DNA of 64,000 nucleotides, from the NCBI GenBank assembly GCA_910589415.1, contig OU342630.1, positions 992,001 to 1,056,000 on the forward strand. Reading direction: 5' to 3'. The notes under the pieces were generated by a model. That model saw only the letters and a list, made by a program, of their open reading frames with translations, was not told the origin of the DNA and did not search any database. Positions within the stretch are counted from its first letter, which is position 1; each line of letters begins with the position of its first letter. Positions 31,163 through 44,385 of this stretch are shown here, in pieces. The position numbers were made by a program, and so were the translations under genes. Source of the stretch: Malachius bipustulatus. Its lineage: Eukaryota; Arthropoda; Insecta; Coleoptera; Melyridae.

Positions 31163-33541
31163 AAAAATTATTTACAGCCAATATTATAAAGGCTCATTAA
31201 GTAGCTCGTTAACAAACGGGCTATTAGTCTTAATGAAAAATTAAGTTTCGATCGGGTATTATAAAGCAAAACATTCCAGGTCCTAACGGGCTATTAGTTA
31301 AAGACGGAAGTCGCCATATTTAATGAGGAATTTAATGAGTTTTTGGGCCGAATTCAAATGAATGGCTGTGCCTACGAGAGGCTACGGACCGAAAGGTTCC
31401 GATGCTGGTGAAATAATAGAAAATAGAATACTCCACGTCACGCGGTCGGGCCAGGCGTCTCTGTCACTGTGAAAAATAATAAGTTGGGTTAGTTGTCAGT
31501 GCCAGTGCGTATATCTACCTATGAGCCCGCGCTAACTGCAAGCTGCTGTTGTGTGTTGTGTTTTGTGTTATTATTGTGTTAAAAACTAAACAGACAATAA
31601 TTTAAATGTGAGTGAATAGTTCTAAAGTGTCAACAGGACTAGATCACCTGTCTCTAGGACTTCTGAGACTCACCCGGTGCTGTTCCTCTTTGTCAGAAGA
31701 TGAGAGAAATGAATGAGAGCTCAGACATTCTGAAAACACCATTTCATACCTATTTATTATTTTATTTCAATGTAATGTCAATCTGTAATGCATAATAAAG
31801 TTGTTTAATCTTAGCTGGTTTTATTATTTAATAATAGTACTTAGAGACTGTAGCAAAGTAAAGAAAAGAAGTTAAGAATACATTGGCTGATTGTGTTATT
31901 ACCTACTTGAATTGGCTCCTGCGGGAGTAATGATAATTATTTTTTATTTATTTTTTTTTAAACACATTTATTACCTTCCTAGCTTTTTTACCAAGAAGTA
32001 GGTATAGTACGTTCAAAATAAGAAGTCGCCTATCGGCTTAACGGAAGCTAATGGGTGTAGTTATTCTGAAAAGAGAAATCTGTCATGGTAATAAAACCCC
32101 TGTAGGTTATTTTTATTTTACCTACCTTCTATTTATCTCTCCATCAAATCTATACCTATTTCTATAGATTACTTGCGTCTTATTGCTTGTTTCTCTTAAG
32201 TAACATGTTTGTTTCTGTGATTTTTAAGTCTTTCAAGCTCCAACAACCTACTGATTTCCAAATTAAAACGTATTTCATCTGAAGCTCCACCAGAAATTGT
32301 TGGATTGGAAACCATGTTCTCGTACGAACCGCACGCATTCAGTTAGGACACACTTAAAATTTCTCGATTTTGCGTTACGTGCGTTCCCCGCATCGCACGC
32401 AACGCAGTCCCCGGATGCAGCTAGGACACGGCGTTAGAGTCGAATAATATTAAATAAATTAACATTTGTTAATTGAATTCGCAAATAATCAATTTGCAGG
32501 AAAACAAGCGACAGAAAAAGGTCAAATTATCAGAGTTTTTAGATGTTTACGAACAAATGAAGTAAACAAAATAAAGAAGCAGCTATAAATACGCCGCAGG
32601 AAAATCAAGGAAGGAACAGACGGTTTCCCCTGCCTGTTGAACTTATGCCAGTGAGTTGAGTTGGTCTAGGTACACACCTATCCTCTAACTAAGGAGTTGA
32701 CCTAGTTATTCCTAGCCGTTACTTTTTGCCGCTTTGTGAGTTGAGCGAAGAACGCGAAAGGTAAAACGGCCATTACCATTGACTAGGAGTTGACTGGTCA
32801 ATCTTGTTCTATTCCTAGACTCTAGGTCGAAGAGTTGATTCGACCAAACACCTATCCTCGTAAGCTAACTTTATGACTTAACCTACAATCCTATTCTTCT
32901 CTATGCGAACCTGGGTCCCGTTGGGGTCGAATGAATTATCCACAAGGATAGACGTATGAGTGATACTGTTGAATTTATGATTGTTTGAAAGAAATGTGTA
33001 TATGTAAATACTATTCTCTAATAATTAAAGGAGACGATTTAGATTAATTGTTTAACGATAAAGATTGTTTTCTTTTCGAAAAAGACGACTAACTGAATAG
33101 AAGTATAGTAGTACGAAGTTATAAATTTTGCTTTATTCGTTACCAGAGGCGTTGACTCTGGTAGGCTATATTATAAATTAATCTTCTGTTCCAGAAAGCC
33201 GCGAGGCGAACAAGGGTAATTTCGCTTCGTTCTCCACGCCAGCTCCTGTAGGTACTGCGTACTTCATATACCGAGATACCTCCGCGGTCGTGCTGCAACA
33301 TAGCGGTAGTAGCAGGATTTGCCTCTCCGTCTGTATTGACACCGTTCTTATAGGCTAAATAAGTAACTATTGTGACGCCACCAAGTAGGCAAATTTGACA
33401 CTTTCATGCGGCAAGTCCTGCGTGCCCGCTATTCATTTTAATGTATTTGTTATTGCAAACATGAGGTCGTTCAGGTATAAAAAAAATTGGGAAGGGTTTG
33501 TTGTACACGAGTACCTTAAATGCTTGCGATTACATACGTAT
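31163..33541. other. Non-coding DNA, repeat fragments
   Basis: No gene recognised. AACGGGCTATTAGT occurs twice (about 31217 and 31288). Three AGGAGTTGAC-like words lie in 32690-32840. AATAAA near 31793 follows a T-rich stretch. The segment at 32320-32450 has GCACGCAACGC words typical of MITE remnants, but I cannot define ends. Confidence 0.4.
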
Positions 33542-34227
33542 TTATTACTCCTGAATCTTGTTTTAGATAGTAAATTAAAGTTAAAAATTTTAGTTAATAA
33601 TTTAAGGCATATAAGTAATACTAATACAAACAATAATTACTGCTATAATTTTTTCGAGCTGTATTTCAGACGAAGGGTAACATTTTCCTGCTTTACAGCT
33701 GCAAAATATGTTCAAAACTCTTCGACTTATTATACATAAGCATAAGCTGAATAAAAAACCCTAAAACATGAGCTGAAATGTGAACTTATTATGTTGATAA
33801 GAAAGGTGATATTTTTTTAATGGAACAATTAATATATCACCTGAACAATGGGACAATAATAGGTTTTTCATTTTTATGAGTGCTATGTGCACCAGGAGTC
33901 TCTCTAAAAGAGCGTTTCCTTGAAGAAAAGTTCCATGTAAACGTATTCTCTAACATCGCTCATGTGAAAACTCATCATGAGATTTCGCCCATTTCTCAAC
34001 GATTTAAAACGAAAGCAGTCGAGACTGGGTGCTTAGAAATGACTTTTAATAATAATTATTGTAGTCATAATAAATTCAAAAATCTAGAAATACACTTCCA
34101 AATAACGATTTTAAGAAAGGTTTCATTTTATTAAAACGAGCTGTCAACGATTAGTATGCCGCACAAAAGTGCGAAAGAAATCCACGAGGAGGCGCGCTCT
34201 CCGCAAACATCCGATACTTACTTAGCG
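33542..34227 (+). repeat. Tandem duplication, copy 1
   Basis: First copy of a 686-bp unit. It starts at ATTACTCCTGAATC, contains GACGAAGGGTAACATTTTCC and TGCACCAGGAGTCTCTCTAA, and ends at TACTTACTTAGCGTA. It is non-coding. TCTCTAA occurs twice inside (33901-33907 and 33947-33953), 46 bp apart. Confidence 0.85.
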
Positions 34228-34607
34228 TATTACTCCTGAATCTTTTTTTAGATAGTAAATTAAAGTTAAAAATTTTAGTTAATAATTTAAGGCATAATTA
34301 TAAGTAATACTAATAAAACAATAACTGCTGCTATAATTTTTATAATTTTTTCGAGCTATACATATTTCAGACGAAGGGTGACATTTTCTTGCTTTACAGC
34401 TGCAAAATATGTCCAAAACTCTTCGACTTATTATACATAAGCAGAATAAAAAACCCTAAAACATGAGATGAAATGTGAACTTATTATGTTTTGATAAGAA
34501 AGGTGATATTTTTTAATGGAACAATAATTAATATATCACCTGAACAATGGGACAATAATAGGTTTTTTCATTTTTATGAGTGCTATGTGCACCAGGAGTC
34601 TCTCTAA

Positions 34608-35580
34608 TGCCGGCTCCACACGCTGGCCGAACTCCGGCAAATCAGTGCCGACACGAACGTATGGACGGTAAGTTCGTCTCGATTGCCCAAACATTCGACC
34701 AACTGACCGAAGTTTGTCTGCGTTCGCCTCGCTGTCGGCAATTGCACGAATTCAAAGAGATTCGGCTATCGTCAACTTCGCTCTATTTGACGCAGCCCAC
34801 ACGTTGGCTCGTTCGATCTTGTCATTTACGCTCGACTATTCACTGCACAGTGCAGTGTATTTACGGTAATAACTGAAATTAAAATAAATACAACAACAAT
34901 GACAACCTGTCAAAACTGAAACTGAAACTTTGAGGATTTGTGTACTTGATATAGAACCACGGAATGGCATAGGTAATCAGTTTCATTTAAAAAAAAATAG
35001 TTCGGGCGCCAGCGATAAAAAACTGTTTTATGGTGGTAAATTGTCGAAAATAAAATCGATTTTTTTTTCAATACATACGTAGAAATCGATTAATAAAATC
35101 AAAATCCCTTGAAAGAAATGTGAAAAACTAATTATAAGGCTTTAATTAAATAAAATATAAAAATATAAAAATATAAAATTACACAGGGTGGGGCGCGTTG
35201 AACGCCTCGGTCTGTGTATCCTAAATCGTGCACAATTTGAAAAAAATTTAAATTGGGTCTAATTTTATACAGGGTCGTAGTGCCCACAACTTAAAATTAT
35301 TTTGAAGTATACAGCATGTCCCATATGAGAGTGGCATATCAAAGTTATGTTTTTTTTAAATGGAATGCTCCTATGTTATTGCATTTTTAGATTGTCTGAG
35401 CAGAGAAAATAAGACTGGCTAGCCGAATCTCTTTGAATTCGTGCATTTGCCGACAGCGAGGCGAACGTAGACAAACTTCGCTCACTTGGCCGAATGTTTG
35501 GGCAATCGAGACGAACTTACCGTCCACACGTTCGTGTTGCCGCTGATTTGCCGGCGTTGCGCCAACGTGTGGAGCCGGCA
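34608..35580. mobile_element. TIR element with about 164-bp arms and TAA duplication
   Basis: Begins TGCCGGCTCCACACG and ends CGTGTGGAGCCGGCA. The inverted arms run 34608-34770 and 35417-35580 and include AAACATTCG and GAATTCAAAGAGATTCGGCT words. TAA flanks both ends (34605-34607, 35581-35583). Three-base TWA duplications fit PIF/Harbinger. No transposase. A piece of foldback X (35283-35413) abuts the right arm. Confidence 0.7.
35283..35413 (+). mobile_element. Partial copy of foldback X
   Basis: Matches one arm of the element at 21611-22505: AACTTAAAATTATTTTGAAG, then CATATCAAAGTTATG, then GGAATGCTCCTATGTTATTG and AGATTGTCTGAG. Both X termini are missing. It lies inside the TIR element at 34608-35580. 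Confidence 0.75.
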
Positions 35581-35861
35581 TAACATCGCTCATGTGAAAA
35601 CTCATCATGAGATTTCGCCCATTTCTCAACGATTTAAAACGAAAGCAGTCGAGACTGGGTGCTTGGAAATGACTTTTAATTATTAATTGTAGTCATAATA
35701 AATTCAAAAATCTAGAAATACACTTCCAAATAATGATTTTAAGGAAGGTTTCATTTTATTGAAACGAGCTGTCAACGATTAAGTATGCCGCACAAAAGTG
35801 CGAAAAAAATCCACGAGGAGGCGCGCGTTCCGCAAACATCTGATACTTACTTAGCGTATTA

Positions 35862-36919
35862 TAGCTAGGCCTACATTTCTTATGCCATGAAAACGCGGTT
35901 GGCGCTATCATTGGTGCTGGTGACCTTGAAATAACTAATCGATACGATTTTATTATTCGTAGAATTGTCATTTTATACAATAATTATTGAGTGTAAATAA
36001 AAATTTATAATTTATTTTACATTTCCTTATCAATACCTCCCTCCTCACTATAAATCAGAAGGCAAATTAAAGCGCCCACAGACTGTCGGTTATTTCTAAT
36101 AAATAATTCGACAGATCGAAATAAAGGGGTGACAAACTGGTATTATACACTGTGTTAATAACTTTCGAATAAAACGCACCCTTTCCTATTCAAAAATACA
36201 ATTATTTATTAATAATCCACCTTCACTTTAAAGTAACATAATAAGAATGATAATAATAAAGAGAGTCACATCAGATTACACTACAGTACGAAAGTATTAA
36301 TAAAGTACAGTAGGTATAATTAATTATAAATATTGCTAACAATTCGGCCATCCAAAAATAAAGGCAGCGTCCTCGCTGACACTCTTACTGATTTAACATT
36401 CGTCGAGGTCCATGTATTTGATTATTCCTTAAACAAAACAAAACCATTTGAGGTATCAGGTCCTTACATAACTACTTACTAGCTCTGAATTCTGTAAAAA
36501 ATTTGGGCTAGTTGTCACAGTTCGTCACTACGGATTCTCATCAGCATTTCCAACTTTTTGTTGACATCAGATACAGACAGATAGGTCTGGCCAGGACATC
36601 CCATCTGCATCTAACTAGCAACAATCATGGAACTTCGAACTGTATACTTTAACTTTTTGCGACATTCAATTTGATCACGCAGGTCTATATTTACGCCGTC
36701 CTGCACCGGTCCCAATTTTCACATTTTCTGAGTATAGGTATCTTACCATAATAGATAAAGTACTTACCATGTTCACGCAAGTCTTTATTTTCGCCGTCTT
36801 GCACCGGCTCTCAATTTTATGTAATATAGATATCTACTATAATAAATAGATACTCTAATTAACTAGACATAAAAATTCCCTTTTTTGTGTACAAATTTTG
36901 CAAATCTCAGAGTAACAAC
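35862..36919. other. AT-rich non-coding DNA
   Basis: No gene recognised. It lies 3' (on the minus strand) of the integrase fragment below and may contain its LTR; no edges could be defined. CGCAGGTCTATATTTACGCC and CGCAAGTCTTTATTTTCGCC near 36680 and 36778 are a short diverged direct repeat. Confidence 0.4.
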
Positions 36920-37537
36920 TTAACTTTCTAATAAATCTATAAGGTCATGAGCATCTCTTAGTTGGTGTTCGGAGTTATCTCCCTCTGAATCACTTTCGAT
37001 ATCCTGTACTGTACTTCGATAAGGTCGAAGTGAATCCGCCGCAGCAAGGGAGGTGAAGTTTTTATACCCTCTCATTCCCTCATTCGCTCCTTATCTTGTA
37101 TCGATCGTTCGCATATGGCTTAATAACCACATACGGTCCATTATAGTTTTGACTCAATTTTCTAATCACACCGTTTACGTCGGCAGAAGATCCGTTCTTC
37201 CAAAGAACCAAATCTCCCCTTTTGTAAACCCTTGGTTGACTTCTCTTCCGATCATAACGAGACTTCATAGTTTGTGCGTTTTTATTTAAATGATCATATG
37301 CTGATTTGCGTTTGACTGTTATGGTTTTAGTTGAATCGTCATATCGTCAATAATTGGTTCAAGGTCGTTAAGCAACCTGCCCTTACAAATAAATATAAGT
37401 TTGTATGGAGAGAATTTTGTAACAGTATTATTTATTCCCCATAATACGTCGGACAGTTTAGTATCCCAATATGCCTCGACGTCTGTGGAGGTTCGTAGCG
37501 AGTCGAGTAGTGTCCTATGGTGGTCCCTAAGGTCCAC
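36920..37537 (-). pseudogene. pol: C-terminal integrase fragment of a Ty3/gypsy element
   Basis: Minus-strand pieces WDTKLSDVLWGINNTV and FSPYKLIF (integrase core end), then YKRGDLVLWKNG and LSQNYNGPYVVIKPYANDRY (GPY/F-type C-terminal domain). After a frameshift near 37080 comes a tail to a TAA at 36920-36922. At least one more break separates 37319 from 37268. The 5' side is cut by LINE1. It differs from the integrases of elements 1, B and the env-bearing element, so it is a further Ty3 lineage. Confidence 0.75.
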
Positions 37538-37977
37538 TCACAACTGGTCAAAGCCCAGGCGATTCCAGTCATGTGGTGGACAAGCCAACCTTACGTCCAA
37601 GATCGTGGGGACCGGGCAACGTGGTGCCACTTGTGAGTACCACGGCTAACAAGGCTCTGACAAAACATGGCACAAACCGTAAACCGCTAGGTGGCACAAC
37701 GACCCCCGAGGTATATCACTGTCGTGACCTGCCTCGGGGTAGTGACGCCAGGGGCACGGGGGCTTGGCTTAACCGCCTGTCTGCGTGGATGAGGACCACT
37801 ATAAAAACCTCCCCAAATCCACGGTATTGTGCGCGCCAATGGATGCATGGTCGAGGGGGAGCTCGGCAACTTGCGACAAACCTCGGGGAACCTGGCGCAC
37901 CCCGTTGTATGTAGCCTGCTGCGTCATGGGGGTTATGGCGCAGTACCCTTATTTCCCCCAATTCTCGTGGGACCAAA

Positions 37978-38250
37978 ATGGACACCATTAACGAAAAAAA
38001 AGCCTTTCGTCTGTTGGAAAACCAGAATCTGGGCATTAAAACAGACGAATGGTCTATCATCACACAGCACAGGGAGAGGGACGGTAAGGGTACCACACTT
38101 GTGCTGTGGATCGATGAAGAGTCTCTGAAGGCTCTCGCCGGAAGGGGGTACAAAGCGTACCTCGGTTTTGGTGAGGTAACCTTCAGAGTGATGGGAGGAA
38201 AGAACACACCCTGCAATGCTGCGGGCTCTCCAGATCAACCTGCAGCATAG
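37978..38250 (+). CDS. ORF1 C-terminal piece of LINE1
   Basis: Ninety codons ending LKALAGRGYKAYLGFGEVTF and then RVMGGK. The pattern resembles the nucleic-acid-binding C-terminal domain of ORF1 in this LINE group (DUF4780-like). It overlaps the ORF2 start by 35 bp in another frame, an arrangement compatible with coupled translation. The N-terminal part of ORF1 is not present in a recognisable form. Confidence 0.5.
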   Translation: MDTINEKKAFRLLENQNLGIKTDEWSIITQHRERDGKGTTLVLWIDEESLKALAGRGYKAYLGFGEVTFRVMGGKNTPCNAAGSPDQPAA

Positions 38251-41200
38251 CAAAGCTGCCTCCGCATCTCTGTGCAGACTTCTAGCTGCCGGAGATGTAG
38301 ACGTAGCCCTAATTCAAGAACCCTGGCTGGTAGCCGGCCGCGTAGCAGGTTTAGGAACAGCCAGAGGTAAGATCATTTACAATAGGGCCTACGGTAACAG
38401 CAGAACATGCATTTACGTGAAAAACGGACTAAAAGTCCTGGTTATAACGCAATTATGCTTCAGGGACTTAACCACAGTAATACTGAAATATCATATGGAT
38501 GGGGCAGCCAAGGAGCTTGTAGTAGCTTCATTATACCTACCATATGACTCCACCAGTCCTCCTCCGTCACAGGAAATGGAACTACTGGTTAAGTACTGCG
38601 AGGACCATAACCTCCAGGTCATTATTGGTGTCGATGCAAACTCCCATCACGCAGTGTGGGGCAGCAGCGACACAAACAACAGAGGTGAGTCGCTGTTACA
38701 GTTTATGGTATCCAGGAAACTGGAACTTCTGAATAGGGGCAGGGAACCCACCTTTGTAACATCGAGACGGAAAGAAATAATTGACATCACCTTAGCTTCC
38801 CCTCGTATCGGCGCCCGGGTAGGCAAGTGGTGTGTATCTGATGAACCGTCTCACTCAGATCACAGATACATTCAGCTGGAAATCAACTCCGTTGATAAGA
38901 CAGCAGAGCTGTATCGCAATCCACGAAAGACTGACTGGGCGAGGTACAGGGCGGAGTTGAGGGCAAATCTAACCAATGTCAAAAGCAACATTGCATGCAT
39001 ATACGATATCGAGGTAGCTACAGAACAACTCCAAGTAGCCATTACAACCTCATATCACAACAACTGTGCTCAGACACCCCATCGGAAAGGTGGGGATGTC
39101 AGTTGGTGGAACCCCAAACTGGCGGAAATGAGACAGAAAACACGTAAGCTTTTTAAAAAAGCCAAGAAAACAGGAAAGTGGGACGAATATAAGACCACCA
39201 TTACTGAATACAACAAGGAGATCAGATTTGCAAGAAGAGCTGCGTGGAGGAAGCTCTTTCAGGATGTGGAAACGACATCCGAAGGAGCAAGACTCTACAA
39301 ACTCATGGCAAAAGATCCCCTGAACCCCATTGGTACCTTAAAAAGTAGCAATGGTAATTACACAGAAACCGGGAGGGAAACTCTTAAGGTACTCCTCAGA
39401 GCACACTTTCCGGACTGCAATGTAATTGAAGTGGAAGATGGCCTACAGAACACTCTGGAAAACCCGAATCACAGGGTCACCGGGGAGGACTGGAGGACAT
39501 CAAGACACATAAATACAATACATATGAAAAAGTTAAATGAGCCATAAGCTCATTTGAGCCTTACAAGTCACCTGGCCCGGACGGGATCTATCCTGCCCTT
39601 TTGGAGCAAGCGAGTGAAGATCTCACGCCGGTGCTTTGTAGGATATTCAGAGCCAGTTTGGCACTTGGTTACATTCCGCTGGCCTGGAGAGAAATAAAAG
39701 AGGTCTTTATACCGAAACCTGGACGTAATGACTACGACGAGGCCAAGGCATATAGACCGATTAGTTTGACATCCTTTTTACTAAAAGCGATGGAAAAACT
39801 GGTTGAGAAGCATCTCAGGCAAACCTTTCTTACAGAGAGGCCATTAAGCCAGAGGCAACATGCTTTTCAACCAGGTAAATCATGCGAATCAGCTTTGCAC
39901 CAGCTAGTGATGAGAATTGAAAAATCACTAGACAACAAAGAAATTGCCCTCGGGGCTTTTCTAGACATAGAGGGGGCGTTTGACAACACCTCCTTCAGCT
40001 GCATGGTATCGGCCGCTAGAAGACATGGCGTCGATGACACCACAACTAGGTGGCTGAGCGCTATGTTGGAAGGCAGAAGAGTCCAAGCAACTCTGTTTGG
40101 CGAGACTATGCGGGTCACCGTCACCAAAGGATGCCCACAGGGCGGAGTTCTATCTCCGTTGCTGTGGGACATGGTGGTGGATGACCTGCTCATCAAGCTA
40201 AACAACAAAGGTTATTATACCCAAGGCTACGCTGATGACATAGTCATACTGGTCATGAGGAAATACACTAAAACCATCTCAGAGCTCATGCAAGGAGCTC
40301 TGAATATCGTGGAGGAATGGTGCCTCGGGGCGAAGCTTCGCGTGAACCCTGTCAAAACGGCACTGGTCCCCTTCACCAAGAGAAGCAAGATGGAGGATTT
40401 AACCCCACCCATCTTCAATGAACGGCTGCAGGTGAAAGACCGGGTCAAATATCTGGGAATAACCCTGGATGCAAAACTGACCTGGAATCTTCACCTGCAG
40501 AAGGCGATTAATAAAAGTAAAATGGCACTGATGGCTTGTAGAAGGTCATTCAGTAAAACATGGGGACTGAAACCACGCATGGTACATTGGCTGTATATTG
40601 CCGTGGTCAGGCCCATACTAACATATGGCTGTCTAGTCTGGTGGCCAAAGATTGACCAGAAACAAGCCATTATGAAAATTCAAAGTGTTCAAAGGCTTGC
40701 ATGCTTAGGCATCACGGGAGCCATGAACACTACATCAACGACAGCACTGGAGGCCATACTTGACCTGCCTCCTCTTGACATTCATATTAAGAGCGAGGCA
40801 CGTTTGGGCGCCTACAGTCTGAAACAAAACCAAAACTGGGACAAACCTGGGAAAACCGGGCATTCCAGAATAACTGATATCATCGCAGATCCTATCCTGG
40901 AAATGCAATCCGATGGTATGAGTACTACGATATCATTTGTAAAACCATTCAAGGTTCTAATGGACTGGAAAGAATGACAACAAATGGAACACCTGTGCTT
41001 GAAAAAAGGGCTGGTCTGGTACACTGACGGTTCAAAGACAGGGACAGGTACCGGAGCTGGAGTGCATGGGGTGGTCCCCGGATGCGATATTTACGTGCCA
41101 CTGGGGACTCATGCCAGCATCTTCCATGCCGAAATAAATGCAATTAGGCTATGCGTTGGAGAGAATACCAGAAGGAACTATCGAGGTAGGGAAATCTACA

Positions 41201-41844
41201 TCCTCTCCGACAGTCAGGCTAGCCTGAAAGCCCTTGCAGCTTATGAAATCAGATCAAAACTGGTCTGGGAATGCCTGCAAGACCTCATTGACTTAGCCAG
41301 GTGTAACGTGGTGACACTAGTTTGGGTTCCGGGTCACCGTGGGACGCCTGGTAATGAGGCTGCAGATCAACTAGCCAAGAAAGGCGTTGGGATAAACTAC
41401 ACTGGGCCCGAACCAGTGTTTGGCATCCCAAAGAACACTGTACGCGGGGCGGTGGATCAGTAGATAAGAACACAACATAGAGCACACTGGAACCGTATAA
41501 CAGGAAACAAACATGGTAAAGTGATGATCAAGGAGCCCTCTCAAAACTTTGCCAGACAGATACTGCAACTAAATAGAATGCAGATCAGAACGGTGGTGGG
41601 TCTTCTCACAGGACACTGCCACCTAAGAGTACACCTACATAAACTGGGGATATACAGAGAAGACCCAATTTGTAGACTCTGCAATGAAGAAGACGAGACA
41701 GCTTCTCATGTGATATTCGAGTGTCCAGTACTCGCACGAACGCGCTATGCGGTCCTGGGACCAATCAGTCCCGGGAGCCATCTGGCGGAAAAAACCTTGG
41801 TTAGCGGGCTGCTAAATCTTGTCAAAGGAACGGAGCTCTTCTAA
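38216..41844 (+). pseudogene. LINE1 ORF2: AP endonuclease, RT, RNase H, zinc finger (broken)
   Basis: Endonuclease motifs VALIQEPWLVAG, GVDANSHHAVWGS and SDHRYIQLEI are intact (38.2-38.9 kb). A frameshift at about 39540 precedes the RT, which has YRPISLTSFLLKAMEKLVEK, FLDIEGAFDNTS, CPQGGVLSPLLW and the catalytic GYADDIVILV near 40225. A TGA at 40975-40977 separates RT from RNase H (WYTDGSKTGTGAG, LSDSQASLKAL, WVPGHRGTPGNEAADQLA). A TAG near 41461 separates RNase H from the final CRLCNEEDETASHVIFECP finger. All catalytic residues survive, but one frameshift and two stops make it a pseudogene. RNase H after RT points to the I/Loa side of the family. Confidence 0.9.
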
Positions 41845-41960
41845 TCAAGGAGAATCTAAATGTGAGAAATACAATAAGCCCGCTGGCTTCAGTGTTTGGG
41901 ACCTAATAAACCATCTCTCACATTTAGTTAAAATACCAAATACCAAATACCAATACCAAT

Positions 41961-44335
41961 AGCAGGCCCAATAGATCCACCAACATGGGATAATAAAAGG
42001 TACATGTTGACAGTGATGGATGATTTTACTCACTACACTGTAATTTATTTACTGGAGTATAAAAATGAAGCCAAAGAATATTTAATTGAATACATTGAAG
42101 AAATGGAAGCATTAAAAAATCTGAGTGTCAAAAATCAGAAGTGATAATGGGGGCGAGTTTATAAACATGGAAATGAGAAATTGGTGCAGAAGAAGAGGTA
42201 TTGTTATGGATGCAACAATTCCCTATACACCTCAACTTAACGGAAAGGCAGAACGCTTAAATCGTACACTTTTAGAAAAAGCTAGATCATTAATTTTTGA
42301 TTCTGGTCTATCGGAAAAGTTCTGGGGGGAAGCATTGAGAGTAGCGACATACCTACTGAATAAAGCCCATAATGATACTATTGAGAAAACGCCAAGTGAA
42401 ATGTGAACCAATAGAAAACCAGACCTGTCTCGTTTGCAGATTTTTGGAAGTGAATGTTATGCGAAAACATTGGGTTATTTAAGAAAATTGGATAAGAGAA
42501 GTAAAAAGTATATTTTCGTCGGATATGCACTGAATGGATATGGGCTTTGGGATGAAGAAAAGAAGAAAATCATTGTACATAGAGATGTTATATTTGACAA
42601 GCCTAAAGACAATCATGAAAGTGTAAACATTGAAGTTGATATTAATGAAGAAGGTTCCCGAGTTTTGCAAGAACCAAAGGACGAAATAAATAATGAACAT
42701 GCAATTGAAATAATAAATGAAGATGAAGAAGATGAGTGCAGTTTAGGAGAAGGGAAGAAACAAAATAAACTAACAAGACCAAGACAATTACCAAAGAAAT
42801 ATGATGATTTTGTTTTATTAACATATGAAGAAGCAATAAACGGGCCAGAGAAAGAAAAATGGAAACAAGCTATTGAAGAAGAGAAAGAATCGTTGAAGAA
42901 AAATGAAACCTGGGAGTATGTAGACTTTGAGAAATCCAGAGACAAGATATTAACAAGTAAATGGATTTTTAAGGTAAAAGATGATGGAAGATTTAAAGCA
43001 AGATTAGTTGCTCGAGGATGTCAACAACAAAAAGGCATAGATTATGATGAAGTTTTCAGTCCAGTTGTAAATGTGAGTTCACTTCGATTGTTGTTAGCAC
43101 TAGCAGTTCAAAATGATTTTATTATAAAGAAGTTTGATATAACAACAGCCTTTTTATATGGAGAGTTGCACGATTAAACTTATTTATGTCAATCCCGGAA
43201 GGTTATGAACAAATAAATAATAAAGTGTGTTATTTAAAAAAGGCATTGTATGGATTAAAACAATCTCCACTTAGATGGAATGAACATTTTACAAAATTCC
43301 TGAAACTCCGAGAATTACAGAGGTTAAAAGTTGAGCAATGTGTCTATAAAAACGAAGATAATACACTATTTTTGGCAATATACGTTGATGATGGCCTCGT
43401 AATAGGAAAGGACGAGAAAACAATCAATAATTTATTAGAAGATTTGAAAGCAAGTTATGAAATAACCAAATTTGATCAGGTTGATATGTTTTTGGGAATA
43501 AACATAATAAGAGAACCAAATGAATTAAAATTAAATCAGGAGCGGAATACACTGAACGAATTTTTAAAAACTTTCGTATGGATGGTGCAAAACTAGCAGC
43601 AACGCCCATGATAAGTTATAAAGGAAATGAAAGACTGGATAAACCCGTAGAAAAATATCCAATAAGGGAAGTAGTTGGTAGTTTATTGTATTTGTCAAAT
43701 AAAACAAGACCGGACATTGCTTATACAGTAAGTTACAGTAGTCGAAAACTAGAAAACCCAAAGAACATAGATATCAGTAATGTAAAGAGAATAATACGAT
43801 ACCTAATCTCAACGAAGAATGATGGAATAGTTTATAAGAAAGCGGATAAACAATGCATTGAATTAACTGGTTATTGCGATTCTGATTTTGCCAGTGACAT
43901 CGAAACAAGAAAAAGCACCACAGGATACGTGATTTATTTCTGTGATGGACTCATAAGTTGGTGCTCCAGGAAACAACCAATAGTAGCGATATCGAGTACA
44001 GAGGCCGAATACATTGCAGCAGCAGAGTGTGTTAAAGAACTCCTTTCTTAAAAGCTTTGGTAGAAGAAATGTTAAGTGAAACAGTGAAGTTAACATTAAA
44101 AATGGACAATCAAAGTGCAATGACTTTAATAAAAAACGGACAGTTCAATAGACGCAGTAAACACATAGACGTGTGAGATATCATTTTATCAATGAAAAAG
44201 TGAAGGACGGAATTATTGAAATAGGATATCTGCCTAGTGAGCCATGATAGCTGATATTCTAACTAAGCCATTAGATAGTAACAAGTTCTTGAAGCATAAA
44301 AATATGTTAGTTGAATAATTGTGAATTGCATTATT
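41961..44335 (+). pseudogene. pol: Ty1/copia Pol remnant (integrase, RT, RNase H)
   Basis: Starts inside the integrase core (GPIDPPTWDNKRYMLTVMDD) right after the LINE1 tail. It continues in other frames: IRSDNGGEFINMEMRNWC and YTPQLNGKAERLNRTLLEKA (integrase); FGSECYAK (GKGY-type segment); WKQAIEEEKESLKKNETWE and RFKARLVARGC (RT N-terminus); IYVDDGLVIG (RT active site, about 43380); and SSTEAEYIAAAE and HIDV (RNase H). The DNGGEF/YVDD/SSTEAEY set identifies copia. Breaks: a frameshift near 42145, TGA near 42404, a stop near 43177, a frameshift near 43580, and further stops after 44050. The Gag and protease parts are missing 5' of the LINE1 junction. Confidence 0.88.
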
Positions 44336-44385
44336 TATCTTATGTGTATCCTTATGTTTACATTACAATTATTATTAGGAGAAGG

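Larger units (their letters stand above)
34228..35861 (+). repeat. Tandem duplication, copy 2, carrying a TIR element
   Basis: Second copy of the same unit, about 95% similar by eye. It is split by a 973-bp insertion at 34608-35580 and lacks the 46 bp between the two TCTCTAA words present in copy 1. Confidence 0.85.
37538..41960 (+). mobile_element. LINE1: RNase H-bearing non-LTR retrotransposon (I/Loa/R1 group)
   Basis: Plus-strand LINE with partial ORF1, ORF2 (endonuclease, RT, RNase H, CCHC) and a 3' tail of ATACCA/AATACCA repeats at about 41934-41960. The 5' boundary is approximate, where homology to the integrase fragment is lost. It shares its 5' region, ORF order and protein similarity with LINE2 at 47.8 kb. 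No target-site duplication found; left and right flanks belong to different elements. Confidence 0.8.

Noticed and set aside
38216..41844. LINE1 ORF2 as a functional helper
   Set aside because: All catalytic motifs remain, but a frameshift and two stop codons separate endonuclease, RT, RNase H and zinc finger.
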